DNA of 53,541 bases from Kitasatospora phosalacinea (GCF_000717185.1 NZ_JNYE01000048.1:1-53541), one strand, 5' to 3'; positions 21,362 through 31,109 are shown, counted from the first letter of the stretch. The notes: generated by a model from the letters alone, not told the origin. Numbers and translations are program-made.

Positions 21362-21399
21362 AGAGTACGTCCGGAAGCAGAAGGTTCCGTTCGGAACCT
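21362..21399 (-). promoter_or_regulatory. marR promoter and candidate MarR operator
   Basis: AGGTTCCGTTCGGAACCT (21382-21399) is a perfect palindrome with 8-bp arms. It overlaps the expected -35 of a promoter whose -10 is TACTCT (21367-21362), itself 6 nt upstream of the MarR ATG. The geometry is that of autorepression. The site occupies most of the 48-bp gap after the cysteine desulfurase stop. Confidence 0.6.
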
Positions 21400-21403
21400 C
21401 ATG

Positions 21404-22585
21404 TCAGCGGGCGGCGCGCACCAGCCCGGCCCGCCGGGCCCGCTCCACCGCGCCGGGCAGCGCCGCGGCCAGCGCCGCCACGTCGGCGGCGGTGGAGGTG
21501 TGGCCGAGCGAGAAGCGCAGCGAGGCCCGGGCCAGCTCCGGGTCGACGCCCATCGCCAGCAGCACGTGGCTGGGCTGCGGGACGCCGGCCGAGCAGGCCG
21601 AGCCGGTGGAGCACTCCACACCCGCCGCGTCCAGCAGCATCAGCAGCGCGTCGCCCTCGCAGCCGGGGAAGGAGAAGTGCGCGTTGGCGGGCAGCCGCCC
21701 GTCGGCGCCCGGGTCGCCGTTGAGCACCGCGTCCGGCGCGGCCGAGCGGACCACGGCCAGCAGCTCGTCGCGCAGCGCGCCGACCGCGCCCGCGTACCCG
21801 GGCCGGCGCTCCACGGCCAGCGCGGCGGCCACCGCGAACCCGGCCGCGCCCGGCACGTCCAGCGTGCCGGAGCGGACGTCGCGCTCCTGGCCGCCGCCGT
21901 GCAGCAGCGGGACGGGCTTGGCGGAGCGGGCCAGCAGCAGCGCGCCGACCCCGTACGGGCCGCCGACCTTGTGGCCGGTGACGGTGAGCGCGGTCAGCCC
22001 GGAGTCGGCGAAGGAGACCGGCACCTGGCCGAGCGCCTGCACCGCGTCGGAGTGCATCGGTACGTCGAACTCGGCGGCGACGGCCGCGAGTTCGCGGATC
22101 GGCTGAATCGTGCCGACCTCGTTGTTGGCCCACATCACGGTGACCAGCGCGACCGTCTCCGGGGCCCGCTCGATCGCCTCGCGCAGCGCCTCGGGGTGCA
22201 CCCGGCCCAGCCCGTCCACCGGCAGGTACTCGACCTCGGCGCCCTCGTGCGCGGCCAGCCAGTGCACCGCGTCCAGCACCGCGTGGTGCTCGACCGGGCT
22301 GCACAGCACCCGGCGGCGGGCCGGGTCGGCGTCGTGCCGGGACCAGTACAGGCCCTTGACCGCCAGGTTGTCGGACTCGGTGCCGCCGCCGGTGAGCACG
22401 ATCTCGCTGGGCCGGGCGCCCAGCGACTCGCCGAGCGACTCCCGGGACTCCTCGACCACCCGGCGGGCCCGCCGCCCGGCGGCGTGCAGGGAGGAGGCGT
22501 TGCCGACGGCCCCGAACTGCGCCGTCATCGCGGCGATCGACTCGGGCAGCATCGGGGTGGTGGCGGCGTGGTCGAGGTAAGCCAT
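21404..22585 (-). CDS. cysteine desulfurase (NifS/IscS class)
   Basis: 393 aa from ATG 22585. Starts [23 protein letters not shown]-binding Lys lies in [12 protein letters not shown], the active-site His in EHHAVLDAV, and the catalytic Cys in STGSACSAG. It transfers sulfur from cysteine as a persulfide; MnmA is the likely acceptor by proximity, and Fe-S assembly is possible. Divergent from the IclR gene. A TACACT 10 nt before the ATG suggests a very short leader. Confidence 0.93.
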   Translation of the reverse strand: MAYLDHAATTPMLPESIAAMTAQFGAVGNASSLHAAGRRARRVVEESRESLGESLGARPSEIVLTGGGTESDNLAVKGLYWSRHDADPARRRVLCSPVEHHAVLDAVHWLAAHEGAEVEYLPVDGLGRVHPEALREAIERAPETVALVTVMWANNEVGTIQPIRELAAVAAEFDVPMHSDAVQALGQVPVSFADSGLTALTVTGHKVGGPYGVGALLLARSAKPVPLLHGGGQERDVRSGTLDVPGAAGFAVAAALAVERRPGYAGAVGALRDELLAVVRSAAPDAVLNGDPGADGRLPANAHFSFPGCEGDALLMLLDAAGVECSTGSACSAGVPQPSHVLLAMGVDPELARASLRFSLGHTSTAADVAALAAALPGAVERARRAGLVRAAR

Positions 22586-22628
22586 AGCGGGAACCAGTGT
22601 AGGCGGCCCTAGAGTCACGATTTGGCCA

Positions 22629-22657
22629 TTGCACCCTCTGCAACGCGCCGTTAGCCT
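22629..22657 (+). promoter_or_regulatory. iclR-type gene promoter with palindrome over the -35
   Basis: TTGCAC (22629-22634), a 17-nt spacer and TAGCCT (22652-22657) form a good promoter for the IclR gene. The -35 is one arm of the palindrome TTGCA-CCCTC-TGCAA (22629-22643), a plausible IclR operator lying in the 103-bp divergent gap shared with the cysteine desulfurase. Confidence 0.55.
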
Positions 22658-22688
22658 TCCGGCCACGCCGATGTGAGAGGGAGGGGCC

Positions 22689-23510
22689 GTGTCCCAGACG
22701 GTCGACCGTGCGCTGACCATCCTGGCGTCGCTCGGCGAGGGCCCGGCGTCGCTGGAGCAGGCCGCCGCGAAGATCGGCGTGCACAAGTCCACCGCGCTGC
22801 GGCTGCTGCGCACCTTGCAGGAGCACGGTTTCGTCCACCGGCAGTCCGACCAGCGCTACCGGCTCGGCGGCCGGCTGTTCGCGCTCGCCCACCAGGCGCT
22901 GGAGGGCATCGACATCCGGCAGGTCGCCGCCCCGTACCTGGCGGTGCTGAACGAGCGCTACGGGCACACCGTGCACCTGTCCGTGCTGGAGGAGGACGAG
23001 GTGCTGTACCTCGACAAGGTCGAGGCGAAGTACCCGGACCACGGCCGCAGCTGGCTCGGCGAGGCCAGCCGGATCGGCAAGCGCGCCCCCGCGGTGGCGA
23101 CCGCGGCGGGCAAGGTGCTGCTGGCCGACCTCCCCGCGGAGAAGCTGGCCGCGTTCCTCGAGGCGGCCGACTTCCCGGCCCGCACCCCGCAGTCGATCCG
23201 CGGCCCGGAGGAGTTCCGGGCCGAGCTGGCCGAGGTGCGCCGCCGCGGCTGGGCGGTGGACCAGGCCGAGTACCAGGAGTCGGTGAACTGCATCGCCGCC
23301 CCGATCGCGGGCACCGAGGGCACCGCCATCGCCGCCTGCTCGATCTCCGCCCCGGTCCGGGTCGCCTCGGTGACCGAGCTGAGCAAGCTGCTGCCGGAGC
23401 TGCTCTGCACGGTCGAGGCGATCTCGCTGGCGTACGGCGGCTCGCCTACTCCTCGCTGGTGCGAGAACCGTTGCGGTGCCAAGCACGAGGTGCGCGCCAG
23501 CCGTACTTGA
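22689..23510 (+). CDS. IclR family regulator
   Basis: 273 aa from GTG 22689 with a strong GGGAGGGG upstream. The N-terminal winged HTH ([20 protein letters not shown]) and C-terminal GAF-like effector domain ([20 protein letters not shown], then [12 protein letters not shown], and NCIAAPI) are complete. Effector unknown. The last 65 nt overlap the 3' end of the opposite UPF0126 gene, and the final 20 or so residues ([14 protein letters not shown] onward) are beyond the usual family end. Confidence 0.93.
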   Translation: MSQTVDRALTILASLGEGPASLEQAAAKIGVHKSTALRLLRTLQEHGFVHRQSDQRYRLGGRLFALAHQALEGIDIRQVAAPYLAVLNERYGHTVHLSVLEEDEVLYLDKVEAKYPDHGRSWLGEASRIGKRAPAVATAAGKVLLADLPAEKLAAFLEAADFPARTPQSIRGPEEFRAELAEVRRRGWAVDQAEYQESVNCIAAPIAGTEGTAIAACSISAPVRVASVTELSKLLPELLCTVEAISLAYGGSPTPRWCENRCGAKHEVRASRT

Positions 23511-24120
23511 GCGCCAGCAACCGCATGGTGAACGCGACCACCGCGGCCAGCGAGGCGTACAGCGGGGTCAGCTGCCCGACGCCGATCAGGACCGCCACCA
23601 CGGCCGAGCCGACCAGCGCCGGGACGGCGTATATCTCGCGGTCCCAGCGCAGCAGCGAGGGCGGCTCCATCGCCAGCAGGTCGCGGATCACGCCGCCGCC
23701 CGCCGCGGTCAGCATGCCGCAGGCCACCGAGGGGATCGCGCCCAGCCCGTAGGTGTGCGCCTTGATGGTGCCGGTGACGCAGAACAGGCCCAGGCCCGCC
23801 GCGTCCAGCACCATCACCGCCCGGGTGATCCGCTCCACCTCGGGGTGCAGGAAGAACACCACCACCCCGGCGACGAGCGGGGTGGGGAAGTACCCGAAGC
23901 TGGTGAACGCGGCCACCGGCAGCGCCCCGATGACCAGGTCCCGCAGCACGCCGCCGCCCAGCGCGGTGGCCTCGGCCAGCACGCAGATGCCGAAGATGTC
24001 CATGTTCTTGCGGACCGCCATCAGGCCGCCGGACAGCGCGAACACGAAGATGCCGACCAGGTCGAGGGTCTGCTGGACGTTGTGCGGGAAGATCTCGGAG
24101 GTCACCTGGTCAGTCTGCAC
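23446..24120 (-). CDS. UPF0126 (TRIC-like) membrane protein
   Basis: 224 aa with about seven membrane helices. The two internal repeats carry the matching motifs GGGVLRDLV and GGGVIRDLL, diagnostic of the duplicated UPF0126 fold. Some bacterial members are implicated in glycine uptake; substrate here is unproven. The start is probably GTG 24120; GTG 24105 (MTSEIFPHN) is possible. Convergent 65-nt overlap with the IclR gene. Confidence 0.88.
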   Translation of the reverse strand: MQTDQVTSEIFPHNVQQTLDLVGIFVFALSGGLMAVRKNMDIFGICVLAEATALGGGVLRDLVIGALPVAAFTSFGYFPTPLVAGVVVFFLHPEVERITRAVMVLDAAGLGLFCVTGTIKAHTYGLGAIPSVACGMLTAAGGGVIRDLLAMEPPSLLRWDREIYAVPALVGSAVVAVLIGVGQLTPLYASLAAVVAFTMRLLALKYGWRAPRAWHRNGSRTSEE

Positions 24121-24159
24121 GTCGGCTCACGCACCCCCCTCACCCCGGCCGCCGGGCGG

Positions 24160-24939
24160 TCAGGCGAACTGCTCGTGCGGCGCGGGCCCGCCCAGCGCGT
24201 TCAGCCTGGCCGGCATCTCCAGCGTGGTCATCCGCCGCCAGCCGCCCGCCCGCTCGTACGCGTACACCGCGTGGATGCCCGCCGCCAGCGCCGCCGCCTT
24301 CGCCCGCGGCCAGCGCAGCAGCTCGCCCAGGTGCGCCATCACGGCCAGGCTGACGTCCCGGTAGGTGCGGATCTCCGCCCGGGCGGTGGTCTGCAGGGTG
24401 TCCAGGATCGCCCGGCCGTGCCCGTGGTACGCGAGCCGCAGCAGCTCCTCGTGGCAGAACGCCAGGTGGTTGTCCTCGTCGTTGGAGATCATCCGCACCG
24501 CCCGCCCCAGCTCCGGGTGGTCGCCGAAGATCTTCTTCAGCATCAGCATCTGCTCGGACGCCCGCTGCTCGGTGACCCGGCTGTGCGCCAGGTACGTGAT
24601 CACGTCCCGCTCGGTCAGCGGCTCGTCGCGGCGCAGCCGGGCGTGCGCCAGGCCGATGCCCTGCCGCTCCAGGATCATCGTGTAGTCGGTGTCGTCCGGG
24701 ACGTCCCGCTCGGCCAGGCCGCGCTTGTGCATCAGCGCCTTGAAGATCCGGCCGTGCTTGTCCTCGTCGGCGCCGTGCCGGGCCACCTTCGGCGCCAGCA
24801 CCGGGTCGGGCACCAGCCGGGCGATCCGGCCGTTCTCCCAACCGCCCTGGTCCTCGCCCTTCGCGGCGATCGAGCAGAACAGCCGGAACGCCTGGTCGTC
24901 GTCGTGGATCTCCTGGAACAGACTGCGGGCCGACAGCAT
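24160..24939 (-). CDS. ferritin-like domain protein
   Basis: 259 aa, mostly helical and soluble. Potential di-iron ligands are spaced as in ferritin-like bundles: E in GADEDKHGRIF, E in VTEQRASEQMLML, and E/H in SNDEDNHLAFCHEELLRL. The pairs E-D-K-H and E-D-N-H recall the ExxH metal motif. Enzymatic role unknown; oxidoreductase or iron-binding functions are possible. It stands alone, about 120 nt from the next gene. Confidence 0.7.
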   Translation of the reverse strand: MLSARSLFQEIHDDDQAFRLFCSIAAKGEDQGGWENGRIARLVPDPVLAPKVARHGADEDKHGRIFKALMHKRGLAERDVPDDTDYTMILERQGIGLAHARLRRDEPLTERDVITYLAHSRVTEQRASEQMLMLKKIFGDHPELGRAVRMISNDEDNHLAFCHEELLRLAYHGHGRAILDTLQTTARAEIRTYRDVSLAVMAHLGELLRWPRAKAAALAAGIHAVYAYERAGGWRRMTTLEMPARLNALGGPAPHEQFA

Positions 24940-25062
24940 GGTGACCTACCCCTCGCGCGGGAGCCGGGACATTCCGCTCCAGTCAAGGCACCGCCCCGGC
25001 CCCCGGCAACAGCTCGGCCCGCGGGCTGCGCCGTACGAAGGACGGCCTGACCCGGCGCGGCC

Positions 25063-25974
25063 CTAGCCGACCAGCCGGCGCCGCCAGTCCAGGCCGGTCA
25101 CCCGGACCGCGTCGTCCGGCTCCCCGTTCCACGCCGCCGTCAGGCCCGCCCCGGCCAGGGCCGCGACGACCTCCCGGCCGACCGCGGCGGTGGTCTCCGG
25201 CGAGCCGTCGAAGCCGCCGTACAGCAGCCACAGGTCGCCGCCCGCGGCCGCGCCGTCGGTGCACTGGGAGTGGAAGTAGACGAAGCCGCGGGCCTCCGGG
25301 CGCTCCGCGCCGATCTCGGTGTCGCCGCAGGTGCGGCAGCAGGTGAAGTTCTCCCGGGCGGTGATCCCGGTCGCCTCCAGCGCGGCGAACGCCCGGGTGA
25401 GCCGTTCCGGGTCGGTCTCGCCGGTCCAGGCGCGCTGCTCGGCGACGCGCTCCAGCCACAGCCGGTCGGCCAGCTGCCTGGCCTGCTCCTTGCCGACCGG
25501 CCGGTTCCCGCCGTCGACCAGGTACTCCTCGGCGACCTCGGCCGCCTGCGCGAGCGTCGCGTACCCGCCCACCAGCAGCCGCCGCACCTCCGCGACCAGG
25601 CTCTCCTCGTCCTCCGCGGACAGCTCCAGCGGCGCGGGCTCCGGGTCGGGCCCGAAGTCGATCCGCTCCCACTCCTGGCCTGCCGCCCAGTCGGCGTCCT
25701 GCCGGGCCCAGCCGGTCAGCAGCTCGGCGACCCGCTCCAGCTCGGCCACCTGCGTCCCGTAGTGCCGGGACCGCGCGCCGTCCCGGTGCTCGACCGTCCA
25801 GGCGCCGTCCTCCGGGCAGGCCTGCGCGTAGGTGTCCGGCAGGTCGGGGACGCGCTGGAGCACCAGGAAGGCACCCTTCCACTGCCCCATGTCCCGTACC
25901 AGGTCGGCGAGTTCGCCCTCCGACACCCGCACCCCGACCCGACCCGACCTGTCCTGCACCGCGATCTCCAGCAT
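25063..25974 (-). CDS. DUF6891-like protein
   Basis: 303 aa from ATG 25974. Residues 1-100 are a mixed alpha/beta region (MLEIAVQDRSGRVGVRVSEG); the C-terminal part has FTCCRTCGDTEIGAE, then GFVYFHSQCTD, LWLLYGGFDG and AVGREVVAALAGAGL. The C-x-x-C pair might bind metal. The C-terminal half resembles a family I recall as DUF6891, common in actinobacteria with no known function. It lies 95 nt beyond oppF in the same direction. Confidence 0.7.
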   Translation of the reverse strand: MLEIAVQDRSGRVGVRVSEGELADLVRDMGQWKGAFLVLQRVPDLPDTYAQACPEDGAWTVEHRDGARSRHYGTQVAELERVAELLTGWARQDADWAAGQEWERIDFGPDPEPAPLELSAEDEESLVAEVRRLLVGGYATLAQAAEVAEEYLVDGGNRPVGKEQARQLADRLWLERVAEQRAWTGETDPERLTRAFAALEATGITARENFTCCRTCGDTEIGAERPEARGFVYFHSQCTDGAAAGGDLWLLYGGFDGSPETTAAVGREVVAALAGAGLTAAWNGEPDDAVRVTGLDWRRRLVG

Positions 25975-26069
25975 GCCCCCACCCTGCCACCCGCCCCTGT
26001 CAGCGGGCCGCACGGCGAAGGTCCGCCCGCGGGGACGGACCCCGCCGGACGGACCTCGTGGACGGCGGG

Positions 26070-27119
26070 CTACTCGCCAGCGTTCTCCGGGAAGTGGCAC
26101 GCCACCTGGTGCCCGGCCTCGGTGGTGGCGAGCGGCGGCTCCTGGCTCGCGCACACGTCCTGCGCCTTCCAGCAGCGGGTGCGGAAGCGGCAGCCGGACG
26201 GCGGGTTGAGCGGGGAGGGGACGTCGCCGGTCAGCAGGATGCGCTCGCGGCGCTCCTTGCGGCGCGGGTCGGGCACCGGCACCGCGGACATCAGCGCGTT
26301 GGTGTAGGGGTGCATCGGCCGGGCGTAGAGCGCGTCCCGGTCGGCGATCTCGACCACCTTGCCGAGGTACATCACGGCGACCCGGTCGGAGACGTGCCGG
26401 ACGACCGAGAGGTCGTGCGCGATGATCAGGTAGGTGAGGCCGAGCTCCTTCTGCAGGTCGTCCAGCAGGTTGACCACCTGGGCCTGGATGGAGACGTCCA
26501 GCGCGGAGACCGGTTCGTCGGCCACGATCATCTTGGGGCGCAGGGCGAGCGCGCGGGCGATGCCGATGCGCTGGCGCTGGCCGCCGGAGAACTCGTGCGG
26601 GTAGCGGTTGTAGTGCTCGGGGCTGAGGCCGCAGAGCTCCAGCAGGTCCTGGACGGCCCGCTTGACGCCGTGTTCGGTGGCGACCTTCTGGAGCCGGAAG
26701 GGCGCGCCGACGATGGTGCCGATGGTGTGCCGGGGGTTCAGCGAGGAGTACGGGTCCTGGAAGATCATCTGGATGTCGCGCCGGTACGGCCGCATCGCCG
26801 CGACGCCCAGGTGGGTGATGTCGGCGCCCTCGAACTCGATCGTCCCGCCGGTGGGTTCGTCGAGCCGGGTGACCAGCCGCCCCATGGTGGACTTGCCGCA
26901 GCCGGACTCGCCGACCACGCCGAGGGTCTCGCCGGCCCGGACCTCGAAGTCGATGCCGTCGACCGCCCGCACCGCGCCGACCTGGCGCTTCAGCAGCCCC
27001 TTGGTGACCGGGAAGTGCCGGGTCAGTCCGGCGACCTTCAACAGGGGTCCGCGGTCGGGCCCGGGCGCCTGGGCGGGCACCTTCGCGAGCTGCGGCACCG
27101 CCGCCTGACTGTCCGTCAT
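26070..27119 (-). CDS. oppF: oligopeptide ABC importer ATPase
   Basis: 349 aa. Walker A is [10 protein letters not shown]-loop [13 protein letters not shown], signature [15 protein letters not shown] and Walker [13 protein letters not shown]. The C-terminal oligopeptide-transporter extension has the Cys cluster [14 protein letters not shown] followed by CHF, which binds an Fe-S cluster in some homologues. Last gene of oppC-A-B-D-F, 28 nt after oppD. Confidence 0.95.
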   Translation of the reverse strand: MTDSQAAVPQLAKVPAQAPGPDRGPLLKVAGLTRHFPVTKGLLKRQVGAVRAVDGIDFEVRAGETLGVVGESGCGKSTMGRLVTRLDEPTGGTIEFEGADITHLGVAAMRPYRRDIQMIFQDPYSSLNPRHTIGTIVGAPFRLQKVATEHGVKRAVQDLLELCGLSPEHYNRYPHEFSGGQRQRIGIARALALRPKMIVADEPVSALDVSIQAQVVNLLDDLQKELGLTYLIIAHDLSVVRHVSDRVAVMYLGKVVEIADRDALYARPMHPYTNALMSAVPVPDPRRKERRERILLTGDVPSPLNPPSGCRFRTRCWKAQDVCASQEPPLATTEAGHQVACHFPENAGE

Positions 27120-27147
27120 CGCTGCTCTCCAAATGGGTGGTACGTGC

Positions 27148-28212
27148 TCACAGCCGGGGCGCGATCTCTTCGGTGAAGATCCGGTGGCGTTCGGCGATCG
27201 GCAGGTGGCAGGCGGCGTGGTGCCGGGGCGCGGCCTCGGCGAGCGCGGGCACCTCGCTGGTGGAGCGGCCGCCGGTGAGCTCGGCGTACGGGCAGCGCGG
27301 GTGGAACGCGCAGCCGGACGGCACGTTGATCAGGCTCGGCGGGGTGCCCTTGACCGGGATCAGCCGGTCCTGGAGCTCCCGGTCGAGGCGGGGCATCGAG
27401 CCGAGCAGGCCCCAGGTGTAGGGGTGCTCGGGGGATTCGAAGATGGTGGCGGCGGGGCCGCGCTCGACGGGCTTGCCGCCGTACATGACCAGGATGTCGT
27501 CGGCGAGCTCGGCGACCACGCCCAGGTCGTGGGTGATGATGATGACCGCCGAGCCGAACTCCTTCTGCAGGTCGCGGATCAGGTCGAGGATCTGCGCCTG
27601 GACGGTGACGTCGAGGGCGGTGGTCGGCTCGTCGGCGATCAGCAGCGAGGGGTCGTTGACCAGCGCCATCGCGATCATGGCGCGCTGGCGCATGCCGCCG
27701 GAGAACTCGTGCGGGTAGTTGTCGACCCGCCGGTCGGGCTGCGGGATGCCGACCCGGTCGAGCATCTCGACCGCGCGCTTGCGGGCCTCCTTCTTGGAGG
27801 CGCCGGGGTGGTGGGCCCGGTAGCCCTCGACGATCTGGGCGCCGACCGTGTAGTAGGGGTGCATCGCGGTCAGCGGGTCCTGGAAGATCATCGCCATCTT
27901 CTGGCCGCGGAGCTTGCGCACCCGGTCGGGGTCGGCGGCGACCAGGTCCTCGCCGTCCAACCAGATCTCGCCGGAGATCCGCGGGGCGCCGCGCTTGGTG
28001 CCGGTGCGGTGCAGGCCCATGATCGACAGCGAGGTGACGGACTTCCCGGAGCCGGACTCGCCGACGATGCCGAGCGTCTTGCCGCGCTCCAGGTCGAAGC
28101 TCAGTCCGTTGACGGACTTGACCAGCCCGTCGTCGGTGGGGAAGTGCACTTTCAGGTCGCGGACGGACAGGAAGCTCTTGTCTGCCAGGTTGGGCTGGTC
28201 GGTGTTGCTCAT
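27148..28212 (-). CDS. oppD: oligopeptide ABC importer ATPase
   Basis: 354 aa. Walker [11 protein letters not shown]-loop [12 protein letters not shown], signature [15 protein letters not shown] and Walker [13 protein letters not shown]. The C-terminal cluster [11 protein letters not shown] with a later CHLP is the OppD/DppD zone. Start ATG 28212 overlaps the oppB stop by ATGA, so it is coupled to the permease. Confidence 0.95.
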   Translation of the reverse strand: MSNTDQPNLADKSFLSVRDLKVHFPTDDGLVKSVNGLSFDLERGKTLGIVGESGSGKSVTSLSIMGLHRTGTKRGAPRISGEIWLDGEDLVAADPDRVRKLRGQKMAMIFQDPLTAMHPYYTVGAQIVEGYRAHHPGASKKEARKRAVEMLDRVGIPQPDRRVDNYPHEFSGGMRQRAMIAMALVNDPSLLIADEPTTALDVTVQAQILDLIRDLQKEFGSAVIIITHDLGVVAELADDILVMYGGKPVERGPAATIFESPEHPYTWGLLGSMPRLDRELQDRLIPVKGTPPSLINVPSGCAFHPRCPYAELTGGRSTSEVPALAEAAPRHHAACHLPIAERHRIFTEEIAPRL

Positions 28213-29207
28213 GTCAGCCTCACCCGGGGGTCGACGACGGCGTACAGCAGGTCAACCACGAGGTTGGCCATGACGATGAAGAAGGCGGCGAACAGGGTCA
28301 CGCCCATGATCACCGGGAGGTCGCTGGACTGGATCGAGGTGACCGCCTCGTAGCCGAGCCCGCGCAGGTTGAAGGTCTTCTCGGTGAGCACGGCGCCGCC
28401 GAGCAGACCGCCGAGGTCCATGCCGAAGATGGTCAGGATCGGGGTCAGCGTGGAGCGCATGGCGTGCTTGCCGATGACCACCGGCTCCTTGAGGCCCTTG
28501 GCACGCGCGGTGCGGATGTAGTCCTCGCCGAGGACGTCCAGCAGGGTGGCGCGACTGAGCCGGGCGTAGGTCGCCGCGTACAGGAACGCCAGGGTCACCC
28601 AGGGCAGCACCAGCCCCTCGAACCAGGCGAGCGGGTCGTCGGTGAGGTCGGTGTAGTTGATCGGGAACCAGCCGAGCTGGTGGCCGAAGACGGCGAGCGC
28701 GACGAGGCCGGTGAAGTAGATCGGCAGCGAGACGCCGGCCAGCGCGACGGACATGGTGAGGCGGTCCAGCGCGGTGCCGCGGCGCAGCGCGGAGACGACG
28801 CCGGTGGCGGTGCCGAAGACCAGCCAGAGCACGCAGGCGCCGGCGGCGAGCGAGAAGTCCACGCCGACCCGGTTGAGCAGGAGCGGCCAGACCTCCCGCT
28901 CGGTCTTGAACGAGTAGCCCAGGCAGGGGGCCGCGCAGTGGGTCATGTCGGTGCCTGCGTTGTAGTCGCGGCCGACGAACACGCCCTTCAGGAAGAGCCA
29001 GAACTGTTCGATGATCGACTTGTCGAGGCCCATCTTGTGGCGGATGCCCTCGACGGCCACCTTGTCCGCGATCTTGCCCACGTAGAGCATCGCGGGGTCG
29101 GTCCCGGTGAGTTTCGGCACCATGAAGAAGATGCCGAAGGTCACCGCGGCGACCACCAACAGCATGAAGACGACGTTGACCAGTCGCCTGAAGAGATACA
29201 CGAGCAC
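28209..29207 (-). CDS. oppB: oligopeptide ABC importer permease B
   Basis: 332 aa from GTG 29207 (VLVYLFRRLVNVVF). About six helices and the EAA-type loop EDYIRTARAKGLKEPVVIGK. The first periplasmic loop has CAAPCLGYS. The stretch upstream of this start in the same frame is Pro/Gly-rich and overlaps the large hairpin, so it is excluded. GTG 29201 is an alternative start. Confidence 0.93.
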   Translation of the reverse strand: MLVYLFRRLVNVVFMLLVVAAVTFGIFFMVPKLTGTDPAMLYVGKIADKVAVEGIRHKMGLDKSIIEQFWLFLKGVFVGRDYNAGTDMTHCAAPCLGYSFKTEREVWPLLLNRVGVDFSLAAGACVLWLVFGTATGVVSALRRGTALDRLTMSVALAGVSLPIYFTGLVALAVFGHQLGWFPINYTDLTDDPLAWFEGLVLPWVTLAFLYAATYARLSRATLLDVLGEDYIRTARAKGLKEPVVIGKHAMRSTLTPILTIFGMDLGGLLGGAVLTEKTFNLRGLGYEAVTSIQSSDLPVIMGVTLFAAFFIVMANLVVDLLYAVVDPRVRLT

Positions 29208-29215
29208 TGCGGTCG

Positions 29216-29276
29216 GCCCTGCCGCGGGCCGGCCGGGTCCCCCGGTGGGGGGCGTCCCGGCCGGCCCGGGCAGGGC
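29216..29276 (-). terminator. long hairpin between oppA and oppB
   Basis: A 12-bp perfect GC stem (29226-29237 with 29256-29267) is extended outward by 8 more pairs (29216-29223 with 29269-29276) across a small internal loop, and inward by CCCCC/GGGGG. It begins 49 nt after the oppA stop and ends 9 nt before the oppB start. No T-tract. Likely partial terminator or 3' stabiliser favouring oppA over oppBDF. Confidence 0.75.
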
Positions 29277-29324
29277 CTTCACCTGCCCTTCGGACTAGCG
29301 GTGAGAACTAAGGGGCGGGCCAGG

Positions 29325-31109
29325 TCACTTGCCGTCGGAGACGCCGAGCGCCTGGAAGTCCACCTCGCCGAAGGCGTCGGAGATGTAGACGTTGGTCAGG
29401 CGCGGGTTGCGCCAGTTGAGGGCCTTGTCGGCGACCATCGGCAGGTAGTAGGCGCCGTCGATGACCTTGTGGTTGATCTTCTTGTAGAGCTCGGCGGCCT
29501 TGGCCGGGTCGGTCGCCTGGGCGGCCTGGTCGAACCAGCCGTTGATCTCCGGGTCGTTGATCTCGGCGTAGTTGTTGTTGCCGTTCTGGGTGATGAAGCG
29601 GCCGTCGACCAGCGGCTGCAGGTAGCCGGAGCCGGTCGGGTAGTCGGCGCCCCAGCCCATCACGATCAGGCCGTAGCCCTTGGACTTGACCACGTCGGGC
29701 GCACCGATGACCGAGGAGATCAGCTTGCCGTCGTACTGGTCGACGGTGACGTCGATGTTGACCGCCTTGAGCGCGGTCTGCAGGGCCACCGCGGAGTTGA
29801 CCTCCTTCGGCTTGTTGCCGCGCACCGCGATGGTGGTCTTGAAGCCGTCCGCCTTGCCGCAGGCCTTCAGCTCCTCCTTGGCCTTGTCCAGGTTCGGCTT
29901 GCCCTTGGTCAGGCCGAACGGGTCGTAGTCGTCGGAGCCGAGGATGTTCGGGGGCAGCATCGAGCCGTACAGCGAACCGGCCACCGAGCCGCCGCGGGCG
30001 GTCTGCAGGGCGGTGGTGTCGGCCGCGTACAGCACCGCGTTGCGGCAATGGACGTTGTCGAACGGGGCGACCGTCGGGGCCATCGTGACGTACCGGATGA
30101 AGCCGTTGTACGGGTCGTCGGTGTTGGCCTTGAGCGACGGGTCCTGGAGCACCTTGACCTGGGCGGCCTGCGACAGGCCGGTCTGGGCCCAGTCGAGGTC
30201 GGCGGTGTTCGCCAGCAGGCGGGCGTCCATGTCGTCGGCGTTGGTGGTGACGGTCAGCTTGACCACGTCCGGCAGCGCCTTGCGGAACGGGTCGGAGGCC
30301 GGGTCCCAGTTCTCGTTGCGGACCAGCTCGTAGCCCTTGCCCGGCTCGACCGACTTGAACTTGTACGGGCCGGAGGAGACCGGCTTGTCGCCGTACTTGG
30401 AGCCGGCGTCCAGCTTCTGCGGGACGGGGGCGGCGGAGCCCATGGCCAGCAGGAACGGGAAGTCCGAGTTCGGCTTGGCCAGGTGGAAGACGATCGTGGT
30501 GTCGTCCGGGGTCTCCACCGTCTTGAGGCCGAGCTTGTTCGGGTCGGAGTCGGTGTAGGGGCCCTTGTAGTTCTGGCCCTGGTCCAGCTCGTTGATCAGG
30601 TAGGTCGGGCCGCCGGAGACGACGTCCTGCGCGAAGATGCGCTCGATGCCGTACTTGATGTCCTTCGAGGTGATGACCGAGCCGTCCTCGAACTTCAGGC
30701 CGGGCTTCAGCTTGAAGGTGTAGGTCTTGGCGTCGGCGGAGACCTCGGGCTGGGCGGAGGCCAGGTCGGGGACGAGCTTCAGGCCGTCCTTGCCGGGCTT
30801 GCCGTCGAAGGCGAGCAGGGTGCGGGTGTAGAAGCGCTCGTAGTTCCACACCGAGGCGTAGTACGCGCGACCGGGGTCGAGCGAGTCCACGTCGGTGGTG
30901 GTCCACATCTCCAGGGTCCCGCCCTTCTTGGTGGACGGGTTCACCACCTTGTCGGCCGCCGCGTTGAAGCCCGCCGCCGCACCGGCCTTGCCCGAGGCGT
31001 TGTCGCCCCCGCCGTTGCTGCCGCCGCCCTTGCTGCCGCCGCAGGCGGCCGTGGTGAGGGCGAGGGTGGCCACCAGCGCGGCGGCCGCGAGCGTCCTGTT
31101 TCGCTTCAT
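29325..31109 (-). CDS. oppA: oligopeptide-binding lipoprotein
   Basis: 594 aa from ATG 31109. Signal peptide MKRNRTLAAAALVATLALTT with lipobox TTAAC, then a Gly/Ser linker. SBP family 5: GGTLEMW near the mature N-terminus, LAFDGKPGKDGLKLVPDLA, SSGPYKFKS, and a C-terminal DPEINGWFDQA region. It captures peptides at the cell surface for OppBCDF. In Streptomyces such importers may also take up signalling peptides; BldK is the known example, and no link is shown here. Confidence 0.95.
   Translation of the reverse strand: MKRNRTLAAAALVATLALTTAACGGSKGGGSNGGGDNASGKAGAAAGFNAAADKVVNPSTKKGGTLEMWTTTDVDSLDPGRAYYASVWNYERFYTRTLLAFDGKPGKDGLKLVPDLASAQPEVSADAKTYTFKLKPGLKFEDGSVITSKDIKYGIERIFAQDVVSGGPTYLINELDQGQNYKGPYTDSDPNKLGLKTVETPDDTTIVFHLAKPNSDFPFLLAMGSAAPVPQKLDAGSKYGDKPVSSGPYKFKSVEPGKGYELVRNENWDPASDPFRKALPDVVKLTVTTNADDMDARLLANTADLDWAQTGLSQAAQVKVLQDPSLKANTDDPYNGFIRYVTMAPTVAPFDNVHCRNAVLYAADTTALQTARGGSVAGSLYGSMLPPNILGSDDYDPFGLTKGKPNLDKAKEELKACGKADGFKTTIAVRGNKPKEVNSAVALQTALKAVNIDVTVDQYDGKLISSVIGAPDVVKSKGYGLIVMGWGADYPTGSGYLQPLVDGRFITQNGNNNYAEINDPEINGWFDQAAQATDPAKAAELYKKINHKVIDGAYYLPMVADKALNWRNPRLTNVYISDAFGEVDFQALGVSDGK

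Noticed and set aside
22586..22688. NdgR-type IclR identity for the regulator
   Set aside because: Its N-terminus and neighbours (not leuCD) do not match NdgR, so only the family level is claimed.
25975..27132. Upstream extension of the DUF6891-like gene through oppF
   Set aside because: It reads oppF in a wrong frame; the ATG at 25974 gives a complete protein.
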